From Nitrospira sp. (lineage in GTDB: Bacteria; UBA9089; CG2-30-40-21; SBAY01): 13,718 nt of DNA. Of this stretch, positions 6,851-13,118 are shown piece after piece. Within the stretch, counting starts at the first letter, position 1. Each line of letters opens with the position of its first letter. The position numbers were made by a program, and so were the translations under genes. The notes beneath the pieces were generated by a model that saw only the letters and a program-made list of their open reading frames with translations, searched no databases and was not told the origin of the DNA. Location: positions 1 through 13,718 of the forward strand of contig SBAY01000265.1 in NCBI GenBank assembly GCA_005239945.1, in the 5' to 3' direction.

Positions 6851-7195
6851 TTATTTCTTCTCCACAATTTCAGCACAACTTTTACATGTTCTAACCTTTG
6901 AACCGTCGTCTAAGATTAGTCTTCCTAATCTTGAGGGTTGATTACAATTAGGGCAAATGAACATTAAATTCGAAGCCTGTATCATCGCTTCACGGGTTAT
7001 TACCCCACCTTGTTGAGCTTTTTGAGGATTTCCTCGTGTATGACGCTTAATAAAATTAATTCCTTCTACAATTGCCTTGTTTTTGTCAGGAAATACATGC
7101 AAGACCTTCCCTTGCTTACCTACGTCTTTACCCCTAAGAACTGCGACCATATCCCCTTTTTTAATATGAATTTTCTTGCTCAATTTTCCCACCAT
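6851..7195 (-). CDS. rplX: 50S ribosomal protein L24
   Basis: L24 starts large-subunit assembly by binding the 5' end of 23S rRNA. The 114-residue reading has a KOW motif at about 13-45 (KGDMVAVLRGKDVGKQGKV) and a C-terminal Cys4 ribbon, Cys81, Cys84, Cys104 and Cys107, as in many bacterial L24s. The start is uncertain. The ATG at 7195 has no usable Shine-Dalgarno because it is preceded by a repeat arm ending CTCCTC. A TTG at 7183 (MSKKIHIKKG, 110 residues) follows GGTGGG and matches homologue starts well. It abuts rplE. Confidence 0.95.
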   Translation of the reverse strand: MVGKLSKKIHIKKGDMVAVLRGKDVGKQGKVLHVFPDKNKAIVEGINFIKRHTRGNPQKAQQGGVITREAMIQASNLMFICPNCNQPSRLGRLILDDGSKVRTCKSCAEIVEKK

Positions 7196-7199
7196 CCTT

Positions 7200-7294
7200 G
7201 AGGAGTTAAAAATTAAAAATTAAAAGTTAAAAATTAAGGATTTAAGAATTAATTTTTAACTTTTAATTTTTAATTTTTAACTTTTAACTCCTCC
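7200..7294. repeat. Long heptad-built hairpin between rplN and rplX (family B)
   Basis: Positions 7205-7236 and 7250-7281 are a perfect 32-bp inverted repeat with a 13-base loop. After a 7-base bulge (TTTTAAC, 7282-7288) the pairing resumes for five bases, GAGGA (7200-7204) with TCCTC (7289-7293). The arms are heptads: TTAAAAA (7206-7212), TTAAAAA (7213-7219), TTAAAAG (7220-7226), TTAAAAA (7227-7233). The bulge is exactly one extra heptad. In mRNA the stem ends four bases before the rplX ATG. Confidence 0.9.
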
Positions 7295-7663
7295 TTACAC
7301 TACCTCTGGAGCGAGGGTAATTATTTTAGTAAATTGTTTCGCCCTTAGTTCTCTGCCGACGGGTCCAAAGATTCGAGTGGCGCGTGGATTTTTTTGTTCA
7401 TCAATAATCACGGCGGCGTTATCATCGAATCTAAGATAAGAACCATCTTTTCTCTTCGTCTCTTTTTTTGTTCTAACAATGACAGCTTTGACTACATCCC
7501 CCTTTTTTATAGATGATGTAGGAATAGCCTCTTTAACTGAGGCAATAATTATATCCCCCAGGTAGCCATATCTAATATGCGAGCCACCTAAGATTCTAAG
7601 GCACATTATTTCTCTAGCACCTGAATTATCTGCAACCTCTAAACGGGTTTGTACCTGAATCAT
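7295..7663 (-). CDS. rplN: 50S ribosomal protein L14
   Basis: L14 binds 23S rRNA at the subunit interface and forms an intersubunit bridge. The 122-residue product has the exact family length and the conserved start MIQVQTRLEVADNSGAREIM. The middle has the usual SIKKGDVVKAVIVRTKKE stretch and the end is RELRAKQFTKIITLAPEVV. The ATG at 7663 has AAGGAGAC about seven bases upstream. It opens the spc half of the cluster. In E. coli a separate promoter lies at this point; here the gap to rpsQ is a repeat and no clear promoter was seen. Confidence 0.98.
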   Translation of the reverse strand: MIQVQTRLEVADNSGAREIMCLRILGGSHIRYGYLGDIIIASVKEAIPTSSIKKGDVVKAVIVRTKKETKRKDGSYLRFDDNAAVIIDEQKNPRATRIFGPVGRELRAKQFTKIITLAPEVV

Positions 7664-7680
7664 GATTATGTCTCCTTATA

Positions 7681-7735
7681 AATTTTCGATTTTGGATTTT
7701 TTTAATCGAAAATCGAAAATCCAAAATCGAAAATT
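7681..7735. repeat. Heptad-built inverted repeat between rpsQ and rplN (family A)
   Basis: Positions 7681-7700 and 7716-7735 are a perfect 20-bp inverted repeat with a 15-base loop. Words GATTTTG (7688-7694) and GATTTTT (7695-7701) are mirrored by AAATCGA and AAATCCA words. The right arm includes the first two plus-strand bases of the rpsQ stop codon (7734-7736). It fills the gap up to the rplN ribosome-binding site. Confidence 0.88.
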
Positions 7736-7985
7736 ATTTTATAACCTCTACTACTCGCCAGCGTTTAAGTTTTGATAAAGGTCTTGTTTCCATAATTTTT
7801 ACCTGGTCATTTATCTGACAGGCATTTTTCTCATCATGGGCATAAAACTTAGTTATTTTTTTTATAATCTTTTTAAATCGCGGATGTTGGGTAATAGTAG
7901 TTGTCGAAACGACTACCGTCTTATCCATTTTATTACTAATCACCTTACCAATTTTAACATGCTTTCCACTTGTTTGTTCTTTCAT
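7734..7985 (-). CDS. rpsQ: 30S ribosomal protein S17
   Basis: S17 is a primary 16S rRNA-binding protein with an OB fold, needed early in 30S assembly. The 83-residue product has the core GKVISNKMDKTVVV (13-26), HPRFKKIIKKITKFYAHDE and the ending ETRPLSKLKRWRVVEVI, all characteristic. The ATG at 7985 overlaps the rpmC TGA in an ATGA arrangement, with AAGGGAGAT upstream, so translation is probably coupled. The stop lies in the arm of the inverted repeat that follows. Confidence 0.98.
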   Translation of the reverse strand: MKEQTSGKHVKIGKVISNKMDKTVVVSTTTITQHPRFKKIIKKITKFYAHDEKNACQINDQVKIMETRPLSKLKRWRVVEVIK

Positions 7986-8203
7986 GCAGGTATCTCCCTT
8001 ATGCCTAATTCATATTCTTTTAAAAGTGTATTAATCCTGGCCACTGAGCGTTTCAATTTACTGATTTTCATTGGCTTATCTAAATGTTTCAGAGCAAATC
8101 GAGTGCGTATAGTCAGCAATTCACTCAAAAATTCCTCTCTTTTTTTCTTCAATTCCTCTATATCCAATTCTTTTAGATCTCTTAAATCTTTTACTTGTTC
8201 CAT
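7982..8203 (-). CDS. rpmC: 50S ribosomal protein L29
   Basis: L29 is a two-helix hairpin at the exit of the peptide tunnel, near the docking site for SRP and trigger factor. The 73-residue product has the typical start MEQVKDLRDLKELDIEELKK and the conserved LLTIRTRFALKHLDKP stretch. The SVARINTLLKE motif follows in the second helix. The ATG at 8203 lies inside the end of rplP (13-base overlap) with AAGGGAG just upstream. Its TGA overlaps the rpsQ ATG by four bases. Confidence 0.97.
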   Translation of the reverse strand: MEQVKDLRDLKELDIEELKKKREEFLSELLTIRTRFALKHLDKPMKISKLKRSVARINTLLKEYELGIREIPA

Positions 8204-8613
8204 TCCATCTCCCTTGAAACGAATTTTGTTTTTATAGGTAGTTTATGGGCTGTCAATCGCATAGCCTCATGAGCTAATTTCTTTGTTACCCCGGCTATTT
8301 CATAAAGGATTCTCCCTGGTTTAACCACAGCTACCCAAAACTCAGGAGTGCCTTTACCTTTACCCATTCTTGTTTCGGCAGGTTTTTTGGTTACCGGTTT
8401 ATCCGGGAAGATTCTAATCCACATCTTACCACCTCGTTTAACATGTCTGGTGATAGCAATTCTACCAGCTTCAATCTGTCTATTGGTTATCCAACCCGGC
8501 TCTAATGCCTGCAAACCATATTCTCCAAAACTAATATGACAACCTGTGGTAGATATTCCTTTGCGTCTTCCACGGTGAGTCTTTCTATATTTTACCCTTT
8601 TAGGCATTAACAT
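8191..8613 (-). CDS. rplP: 50S ribosomal protein L16
   Basis: L16 lies near the A-site tRNA elbow on the large subunit and is needed for full peptidyl-transfer activity. The 140-residue product starts MLMPKRVKYRKTHRGRRKG, the canonical form. It has the conserved WITNRQIEAGRIAITRHVKR (41-60), GGKMWIRIFP (61-70) and TRMGKGKG loop (81-88). Arg82 is the counterpart of the arginine hydroxylated in E. coli. The ATG at 8613 overlaps rpsC by 14 bases and has GGAGGA upstream. Confidence 0.98.
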   Translation of the reverse strand: MLMPKRVKYRKTHRGRRKGISTTGCHISFGEYGLQALEPGWITNRQIEAGRIAITRHVKRGGKMWIRIFPDKPVTKKPAETRMGKGKGTPEFWVAVVKPGRILYEIAGVTKKLAHEAMRLTAHKLPIKTKFVSREMEWNK

Positions 8614-9301
8614 TTTTTTCTTCCTCCATTATTTGTGTGCCTAAACCCATTAATCTTGCCTTTTCTCTTTCCTCTTCCGAAAGGATTTCTCCTTTGAATA
8701 TCCAGACCTTTACTCCAATTCGTCCGTAAGTAGTAGAGGCTTCTGTCATCCCATAATCGATTTCAGCCCTTAGCGTTTGAAGGGGAACCCGTCCCTCACG
8801 ATACCATTCGGTTCGGGCAATTTCAGCACCACCGAGTCTACCTCCACAGGAAACCTTAATTCCTTTTGCCCCGTGACGCAATGCCGTTATGACTGCCTGT
8901 TTCATTGCCCTTCTAAAGGCAATCCTTCGCTCTAACTGAGCAGCTATATTCTCGGCCACTAATTGGGCATCTAACTCTGGTTCCTTTATCTCATTAATAT
9001 CAATCTGGATTTGGAATTTAGTCATTTTCTGGATTGCATTACGCAATTTCTCTACATCCTGTCCTCCACGACCAATGACCATTCCGGGCCTGGCAGTATA
9101 AATAGTAATTCTCATTTTCTGCCCAAATCGCTCGACAATGATTTTCGAGACACCTGTCCTTTTTAACCTTGCCTTGATAAACTTACGAATCTTCAGGTCT
9201 TCGATTAAATCATGTGTATAGGATTTCTTAGCAAACCAGCGTGATTCCCAATCATAAATATACCCTAACCTAAAACCTATCGGATGAACTTTCTGTCCCA
9301 A
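8600..9301 (-). CDS. rpsC: 30S ribosomal protein S3 (TTG start)
   Basis: S3 lines the mRNA entry tunnel of the 30S subunit and takes part in its helicase activity. The 233-residue product starts (M)GQKVHPIGFRLG, carries the type II KH motif GMVIGRGG (73-80), and has Arg130, Arg131 and Lys134 where the helicase residues of E. coli S3 lie. The C-terminal half has GGRLGGAEIARTEWYREGRV. The start codon is TTG at 9301, with AGGAGC six bases upstream (9308-9313) and no better ATG. The gap to the preceding small membrane gene is 29 bases. Confidence 0.97.
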   Translation of the reverse strand: MGQKVHPIGFRLGYIYDWESRWFAKKSYTHDLIEDLKIRKFIKARLKRTGVSKIIVERFGQKMRITIYTARPGMVIGRGGQDVEKLRNAIQKMTKFQIQIDINEIKEPELDAQLVAENIAAQLERRIAFRRAMKQAVITALRHGAKGIKVSCGGRLGGAEIARTEWYREGRVPLQTLRAEIDYGMTEASTTYGRIGVKVWIFKGEILSEEEREKARLMGLGTQIMEEEKNVNA

Positions 9302-9330
9302 ATTTATGCTCCTTTTTCCAGAAATAATTT

Positions 9331-9549
9331 TTACGATTCAGCAATCCCAGCAGGCAAAACAAGTGCCAGGTTTATCATTTGAATCAATAAAAATACTAGC
9401 GCAATCAGTACCAATACCTTAAGAATAAATCTCACCATCTCTTTTTTCTCTTTACCCCGGGCATATTCCTTGTAATAACCTATCGTCTCATATATCGTCA
9501 GCAATGTAACTAACCCCATTAAAACCACATAAACCCATAAATCCATCAT
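9331..9549 (-). CDS. Small two-helix membrane protein of unknown function
   Basis: I do not recognise this 72-residue product. It has two strongly hydrophobic stretches at about 5-24 and 41-66, joined by a charged loop (KEYARGKEKKEMVR, 27-40). The positive-inside rule would put the loop in the cytoplasm and both ends outside. The ATG at 9549 (a second ATG follows at once) has a perfect AAGGAGGT eight bases upstream, so it is very likely translated. It sits between rplV and rpsC, where no gene is normally found, and is co-oriented with tight downstream spacing. It does not resemble SecE or SecG motifs. Confidence 0.8.
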   Translation of the reverse strand: MMDLWVYVVLMGLVTLLTIYETIGYYKEYARGKEKKEMVRFILKVLVLIALVFLLIQMINLALVLPAGIAES

Positions 9550-9557
9550 TTTACATT

Positions 9558-9565
9558 ACCTCCTT
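9558..9565 (-). promoter_or_regulatory. Perfect ribosome-binding site of the small membrane gene
   Basis: AAGGAGGT read on the minus strand lies eight bases before the ATG at 9549. It is the longest match to the 16S anti-Shine-Dalgarno sequence in the cluster. It is the main argument that the 72-residue frame is a real, well-translated gene. Confidence 0.8.
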
Positions 9566-9571
9566 ATAATT

Positions 9572-9594
9572 GGACTTATATGTCCTATAAGTCC
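9572..9594. repeat. Inverted repeat after rplV (family C)
   Basis: GGACTTATA (9572-9580) and TATAAGTCC (9586-9594) form a perfect 9-bp stem with a TGTCC loop. The arm word is the same as in the gaps rplO-secY, rplF-rpsH and tuf-rpsJ. It lies between the rplV stop and the ribosome-binding site of the small membrane gene. Confidence 0.8.
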
Positions 9595-9599
9595 TATTT

Positions 9600-9935
9600 T
9601 TAATACTCTTCCACTACCACGGTAATATGACTACTTCTTCGACGAATCTGATAAGCCCTTCCCATGGCTCGTGGCTGAATCCTTTTTAATGTAGGCCCCT
9701 GATCGGCAAAAGCATTTTTTACATATAAATTGCCTGGTTCGATGTTAAATCTTTTTTGCTGAGCATTGGCTACGGCTGAATTCAACACCTTGTGAAGTAT
9801 GCGACAAGACTTTTTAGGTGTAAATTTTAGTAAATTAGCCGCTTCTTTGACAGATTTACCCCGTATAAGAGCCGCTGCCTGAGCGGCTTTTCTTGTCGAA
9901 ATACGAATATATTTAGCTTTAGCTTTTGCTTCCAT
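9600..9935 (-). CDS. rplV: 50S ribosomal protein L22
   Basis: L22 binds all domains of 23S rRNA, and its long beta-hairpin lines the peptide exit tunnel. The 111-residue product is normal in length. It has YIRISTRKAAQAAALIRGKS (9-28), LHKVLNSAVANAQQ (47-60) and the tunnel hairpin around LKRIQPRAMGRAYQIRRRSS (83-102), without the deletions linked to macrolide resistance. The ATG at 9935 has GAGGTGA about eight bases upstream. It follows rpsS, as is standard, but is followed by an unknown gene instead of rpsC. Confidence 0.98.
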   Translation of the reverse strand: MEAKAKAKYIRISTRKAAQAAALIRGKSVKEAANLLKFTPKKSCRILHKVLNSAVANAQQKRFNIEPGNLYVKNAFADQGPTLKRIQPRAMGRAYQIRRRSSHITVVVEEY

Positions 9936-9950
9936 AATTTATTCACCTCT

Positions 9951-10029
9951 GGTAAATGGTAATCGGTAATCAGGTAACTAACAGATATTTACCGATAACC
10001 TGATTACCTATCACCAGTTACCACTTACC
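9951..10029. repeat. Heptad-built inverted repeat between rpsS and rplV (family G)
   Basis: The left half is words GGTAAAT (9951-9957), GGTAATC (9958-9964), GGTAATC (9965-9971) and, after one base, GGTAACT (9973-9979). The right half is GATTACC (10002-10008), TATCACC, AGTTACC and ACTTACC (to 10029). The core stem is GGTAATCAGGT (9965-9975) with ACCTGATTACC (9998-10008). It occupies most of the 101-base gap. Confidence 0.82.
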
Positions 10030-10036
10030 ATTCGAA

Positions 10037-10336
10037 TTATGTCTTTGCCGTTTGTTTTACTGTGGCGGTGCGTTCAGTTTTATGTCCATGTCCCTTGAAT
10101 GTCCGAGTTAGGGCAAACTCACCTAATTTATGCCCAACCATATTTTCTGTAATGTAGACCGGTATAAATTTTTTACCGTTATGCACGGCTAAGGTATAGC
10201 CAACGAACTCAGGAGGAATAGTCGAGCGTCTTGCCCAGGTCTTAATTACCTTTTTCTCTCCCGATGACTCCATACTTTGAATCTTCTTCAACAATTTAGT
10301 CTCAACATAAGGTCCTTTTTTGGTCGAGCGTGACAT
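10037..10336 (-). CDS. rpsS: 30S ribosomal protein S19
   Basis: S19 lies in the 30S head near the A-site tRNA and contacts S13. The 99-residue product begins MSRSTKKGPYVETKLLKKI and has KTWARRSTIPPEFVGYTLAV (32-51) followed by the signature HNGKKFIPVYITENMVGHKL with GEFALTRTFKGH. The ATG at 10336 is preceded by GGGGAGAT. The longer in-frame reading from 10393 is rejected because its 19 extra residues come from the repeat at 10356-10422. It lies between rplB and rplV as expected. Confidence 0.98.
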   Translation of the reverse strand: MSRSTKKGPYVETKLLKKIQSMESSGEKKVIKTWARRSTIPPEFVGYTLAVHNGKKFIPVYITENMVGHKLGEFALTRTFKGHGHKTERTATVKQTAKT

Positions 10337-10355
10337 ATATATCTCCCCTTTTTGG

Positions 10356-10422
10356 ATTTTCGATTTTGGATTTTCGATTTTGGATTTCTTCAATCGAAAA
10401 TCGAAAATCCAAAATCGAAAAT
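10356..10422. repeat. Heptad-built inverted repeat between rplB and rpsS (family A)
   Basis: Positions 10356-10375 and 10403-10422 are a perfect 20-bp inverted repeat. A second, nested option pairs ATTTTCGATT (10370-10379) with 10392-10401. The arms are again GATTTTG, GATTTTC and their complements, with more units than the copy at 7681-7735. Alternative pairings are possible because the words repeat. Confidence 0.85.
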
Positions 10423-10431
10423 TTCATATTT

Positions 10432-11256
10432 TTAAGCATATCTTTTCTTAACGATAAATTTACTTGTTTGTTTATTCCTTCGTGTTCGATAACCTTTAGC
10501 TGGTTGCCCCCAGGGACTGCAGGGATGCCTTCCTCCAGAGGATTTTCCTTCGCCACCACCTAAGGGATGGTCAACTGGATTCATGCTTACTCCACGATTA
10601 TGCGGTCTTCGCCCCAGCCATCGTGACCGGCCTGCCTTGCCAAGATTAATATTTCCATGATCTATATTTCCTACCTGACCTACTGTGGCCATGCAATCTA
10701 TATGAACCAATCTAACTTCACCTGAGGGAAGTTTAATATGGGCATAATTAGTCTCTTTAGCGGCTAATTGAGCGACACCTCCGGCGGTGCGAACAATTTG
10801 TCCACCTTTCCCTTTTTTCAATTCGATATTATGGATATTAGTCCCCACAGGTATTGCCCGCAGAGGTAAGGCATTACCTGCCTTTATGTCAACTTCTTCT
10901 CCTGCACTAACAGTATCGCCCACTTTTAATCCCATTGGTGCCAGAATATATCTTTTCTCACCATCTTTATAATGAATCAAGGCAATATTAGCCGACCGAT
11001 TCGGGTCATATTCAATAGAGGCTACTTTAGCCTCCACATCCCATTTATCCCGTTTGAAATCTATCAGCCTATAGAGGCGTTTATGTCCTCCACCACGAAA
11101 TCTAACGGTCGTTCGTCCGTAATTATTCCGACCACCTGTGCCTGGAAGGGTCTGTCTTAAAGTTCGTTCTGCCCCTCGCTTAGTAATTTCCTCAAATGTT
11201 AATCCACTCATCCCCCGCCTGGCAGGAGAAATCGGTTTATATTGTTTAACTGGCAT
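10432..11256 (-). CDS. rplB: 50S ribosomal protein L2
   Basis: L2 is required for subunit association and supports the peptidyl-transferase centre. The 274-residue product is standard in length. It has the N-terminal KQYKPISPARRGM, GGRNNYGRTTVRFRGGGHKR (41-60), and IEYDPNRSANIALIHYKDGE (81-100). The C-terminal core NPVDHPLGGGEGKSSGGRHP follows, with His230 in the place of the conserved E. coli His229. The end GYRTRRNKQTSKFIVKKR is typical. The ATG at 11256 is well placed relative to homologues. It follows rplW after 51 bases of 9-base words. Confidence 0.98.
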   Translation of the reverse strand: MPVKQYKPISPARRGMSGLTFEEITKRGAERTLRQTLPGTGGRNNYGRTTVRFRGGGHKRLYRLIDFKRDKWDVEAKVASIEYDPNRSANIALIHYKDGEKRYILAPMGLKVGDTVSAGEEVDIKAGNALPLRAIPVGTNIHNIELKKGKGGQIVRTAGGVAQLAAKETNYAHIKLPSGEVRLVHIDCMATVGQVGNIDHGNINLGKAGRSRWLGRRPHNRGVSMNPVDHPLGGGEGKSSGGRHPCSPWGQPAKGYRTRRNKQTSKFIVKKRYA

Positions 11257-11267
11257 AATATACCTCT

Positions 11268-11303
11268 GTCTGACCAGTCCAACCTGTTTGACAGGTCAAA
11301 CTT
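11268..11303. repeat. Four 9-base words between rplW and rplB (family D)
   Basis: GTCTGACCA (11268-11276), GTCCAACCT (11277-11285), GTTTGACAG (11286-11294) and GTCAAACTT (11295-11303) are four diverged units of the GTCYGACYT consensus seen four times at 321-356. Here the third and fourth units also make a palindrome, GTTTGAC AG GTCAAAC (11286-11301), giving a short mRNA hairpin. Confidence 0.75.
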
Positions 11304-11307
11304 TTTC

Positions 11308-11592
11308 CTATGCTTCAAATGCAGAAATAAGTTCTCCCTCTTTTAAGGTTACGATTGCCTTTTTAAAATCAGGCCTTTTACCTATGGCATAGCGAACCCT
11401 TCTCGGTTTACCATGCTGAATCAATGTATGTACCTTAACCACCTTGACATTATATATCTTCTCAACAGCCTTTTTAATCTCGATTTTATTCGCTCGCATA
11501 TCTACTTCAAAGATATATTTATTCTCTTCTCTTAATATATTTCCTTTTTCAGTAATAAGTGGTCTTCTAATAATCTGATAAAAACTGTCCAT
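11308..11592 (-). CDS. rplW: 50S ribosomal protein L23
   Basis: L23 borders the peptide exit and is the docking point for trigger factor and SRP. The 94-residue product has the start MDSFYQIIRRPLITEKGNIL, the central YIFEVDMRANKIEIKKAVEK and the VKVVKVHTLIQHGKPRRVRY basic loop, all typical of bacterial L23. The ATG at 11592 has GAGGAG about 12 bases upstream, slightly long. It lies between rplD and rplB as expected. Nothing unusual is seen in the protein. Confidence 0.97.
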   Translation of the reverse strand: MDSFYQIIRRPLITEKGNILREENKYIFEVDMRANKIEIKKAVEKIYNVKVVKVHTLIQHGKPRRVRYAIGKRPDFKKAIVTLKEGELISAFEA

Positions 11593-11625
11593 TTCAAACT
11601 CTGCTCCTCATAATTAATACAGGTT

Positions 11626-11700
11626 GTTTAGGCTAAAGGCTGTTAGGTTATAATTCTTTCCTACCTTCAACCTAAATGTCTTCAGTCTATCTACCTAAAC
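11626..11700. repeat. Imperfect inverted repeat between rplD and rplW (family H)
   Basis: GTTTAGG (11626-11632) pairs with CCTAAAC (11694-11700), and inside it AGGTT/AACCT words and a run TTTAGGC, TAAAGGC, TGTTAGG recur at 7-base spacing. The symmetry is partial and the family is seen only once here, so this is weaker than the other repeats. It fills most of the 110-base gap. Confidence 0.55.
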
Positions 11701-11702
11701 GA

Positions 11703-12320
11703 TTATAGCCTGGCCTCCAATTTATCTAATGCCGCTTTTGTAAATAATAACTTTTCATGCCATAAGACCTTATATGGATTCAAATTCGAGGCTAAAATCA
11801 CATCCGCACCTTCCATATTCCTGATTGATAAATATAAATTCGTATCCGGTTCATCTAAAACAATTAATGGGTTTTGCAGGTTTAGATTTTTTAATATCTT
11901 TGCCATAACAGAAGTCTTTGGCTTATCTAATGTGAGCGAATCGATAATGACTATTTTATCATTCATCGCTTTATCTATCAAGGCACTGATTAAAGCCCTT
12001 TGATTAACCTTTTTGGATAATTTAATCTTAAAGCTATGTGGTTTAGGCCCAAAAACTACCCCTCCTCCTTTCCAGATAGGATTTCGGGTACTACTTACCC
12101 TTGCCCTTCCTGTCCCTTTTTGCTTCCATGGTTTTTTACCGCCACCACTTACTTCACCACGGGTTTTGGTACAGGCCGTTCCATGTCGTTGGTTAGCCAA
12201 ATATGCCTTAACAGAATCATAAACAGCAGGTTCCGACACCTTCTGACTGAATATAGATTCCGGCAGTTGGATTTGATTTAAAACCTTTCCCTCTTTACTA
12301 TATAAATTAACCTGAAACAT
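11703..12320 (-). CDS. rplD: 50S ribosomal protein L4
   Basis: L4 binds 23S rRNA domain I and extends a loop into the exit tunnel. In E. coli it also represses the S10 operon. The 205-residue product has the N-terminal strand MFQVNLYSKEGKVLNQIQLP, the long tunnel loop at about 59-94 (GGGKKPWKQKGTGRARVSS, then GGGVVFGPKP) and the C-terminal alpha/beta domain with VIIDSL and the ending KAALDKLEARL. The ATG at 12320 has AAGGAA upstream. No equivalent of the E. coli L4 leader hairpin was sought or identified upstream of rpsJ. Confidence 0.98.
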   Translation of the reverse strand: MFQVNLYSKEGKVLNQIQLPESIFSQKVSEPAVYDSVKAYLANQRHGTACTKTRGEVSGGGKKPWKQKGTGRARVSSTRNPIWKGGGVVFGPKPHSFKIKLSKKVNQRALISALIDKAMNDKIVIIDSLTLDKPKTSVMAKILKNLNLQNPLIVLDEPDTNLYLSIRNMEGADVILASNLNPYKVLWHEKLLFTKAALDKLEARL

Positions 12321-12337
12321 ATTTATTTTCCTTATGA

Positions 12338-12398
12338 AATTTTGGATTTTCGGTTTTCGATTTTGGATTTCTTTAATCCCAATCGAAAATCCAAAATT
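12338..12398. repeat. Heptad-built inverted repeat between rplC and rplD (family A)
   Basis: Positions 12338-12355 pair with 12381-12398 over 18 bases with a single mismatch (12353 against 12383). Between the arms lie further TTTTCGA, TTTTGGA words (12355-12368). This is the fourth copy of the family A repeat in the window. Confidence 0.83.
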
Positions 12399-12424
12399 AT
12401 TCTAAATGCCCTCAGCCTTAATAC

Positions 12425-13060
12425 CTACTTACCTTTCTTAACTGCCTTTTTGATAATCAGGAGTCCGCCCTTTCTACCCGGGACAGCACCCTCAATCAAC
12501 AATCTATTTTGTAATGTATCTACTTTAACCACCTTTAGATTTTGAGTGGTAACCTGCTCTCCTCCCATTCGTCCTGGGAGTCCATGGCCTTTATGAACCC
12601 TGGATGGTTCAGAACTTTGGCCTAAAGAACCTGGTGCCCGATGAAACATCGAGCCATGTGAACCTCCACCACCCTTCCAATGATACCGCTTCACCACACC
12701 GGCAAATCCTTTACCCTTCGATATTCCGCGAACATCTATATAATCACCCTCTTTAAAAACATCCGCCTTAAGTTCTTGAGTCACCTGGTAATTATCAATA
12801 TCCAAAATCCGGAATTCTCGTAAATACCGTTTGCCTTTGACATCTGCCTTTTTAAAATGTCCGGATATAGGTTTATTCATCTTAGCTTGGGCTACATCCT
12901 TAAATCCTAATTGGAGACTATTATATCCATCTTTTTCCTGTGTCTTTTTGGCCACCACGACACAAGGCCCTGCCTCAACAATTGTCACCGGAATTAATTC
13001 ACCTTTATCATCGAACACCTGAGACATCTCTATTTTTCTACCTATAAGTCCTATGGACAT
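12425..13060 (-). CDS. rplC: 50S ribosomal protein L3
   Basis: L3 is an early assembly protein whose long loop reaches towards the peptidyl-transferase centre. The 211-residue product starts MSIGLIGRKIEMSQVFDDKG and has VRGISKGKGFAGVVKRYHWK (110-129) and the loop GGSHGSMFHRAPGSLGQSSE, where Gln148 aligns with the glutamine methylated in E. coli. The ATG at 13060 has a strong AGGAGGAT upstream and replaces the longer reading from 13090. The gap to rpsJ (209 bases) is the longest in the cluster and holds a mobile-element-like insertion. Confidence 0.98.
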   Translation of the reverse strand: MSIGLIGRKIEMSQVFDDKGELIPVTIVEAGPCVVVAKKTQEKDGYNSLQLGFKDVAQAKMNKPISGHFKKADVKGKRYLREFRILDIDNYQVTQELKADVFKEGDYIDVRGISKGKGFAGVVKRYHWKGGGGSHGSMFHRAPGSLGQSSEPSRVHKGHGLPGRMGGEQVTTQNLKVVKVDTLQNRLLIEGAVPGRKGGLLIIKKAVKKGK

Positions 13061-13118
13061 TTCATCCTCCTGCCAAATTATCAATTTCAATTGTTAATTA
13101 ATATTTGATAATTGTTAA

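Noticed and set aside
10337..10393. Longer rpsS reading starting at 10393
   Set aside because: The extra 19 residues are translated repeat words; MSRSTKKGPYV with GGGGAGAT upstream is the true start.
10302..10563. Open frames on both strands across the rpsS-rplB gap
   Set aside because: They run through the repeat and overlap rplB or rpsS in another frame; heptad repeats without stop words create such frames by chance.
13036..13056. A TAGGACTTATAGG match to repeat family C within the first codons of rplC
   Set aside because: The codons spell the conserved L3 start (SIGLIGRKI), so the match is explained by protein constraint plus local codon choice, although it could be where such a repeat word arose.
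13061..13090. Longer rplC reading starting at 13090
   Set aside because: The ATG at 13060 has a strong AGGAGGAT and matches the conserved L3 N terminus; the ten extra residues match nothing expected.
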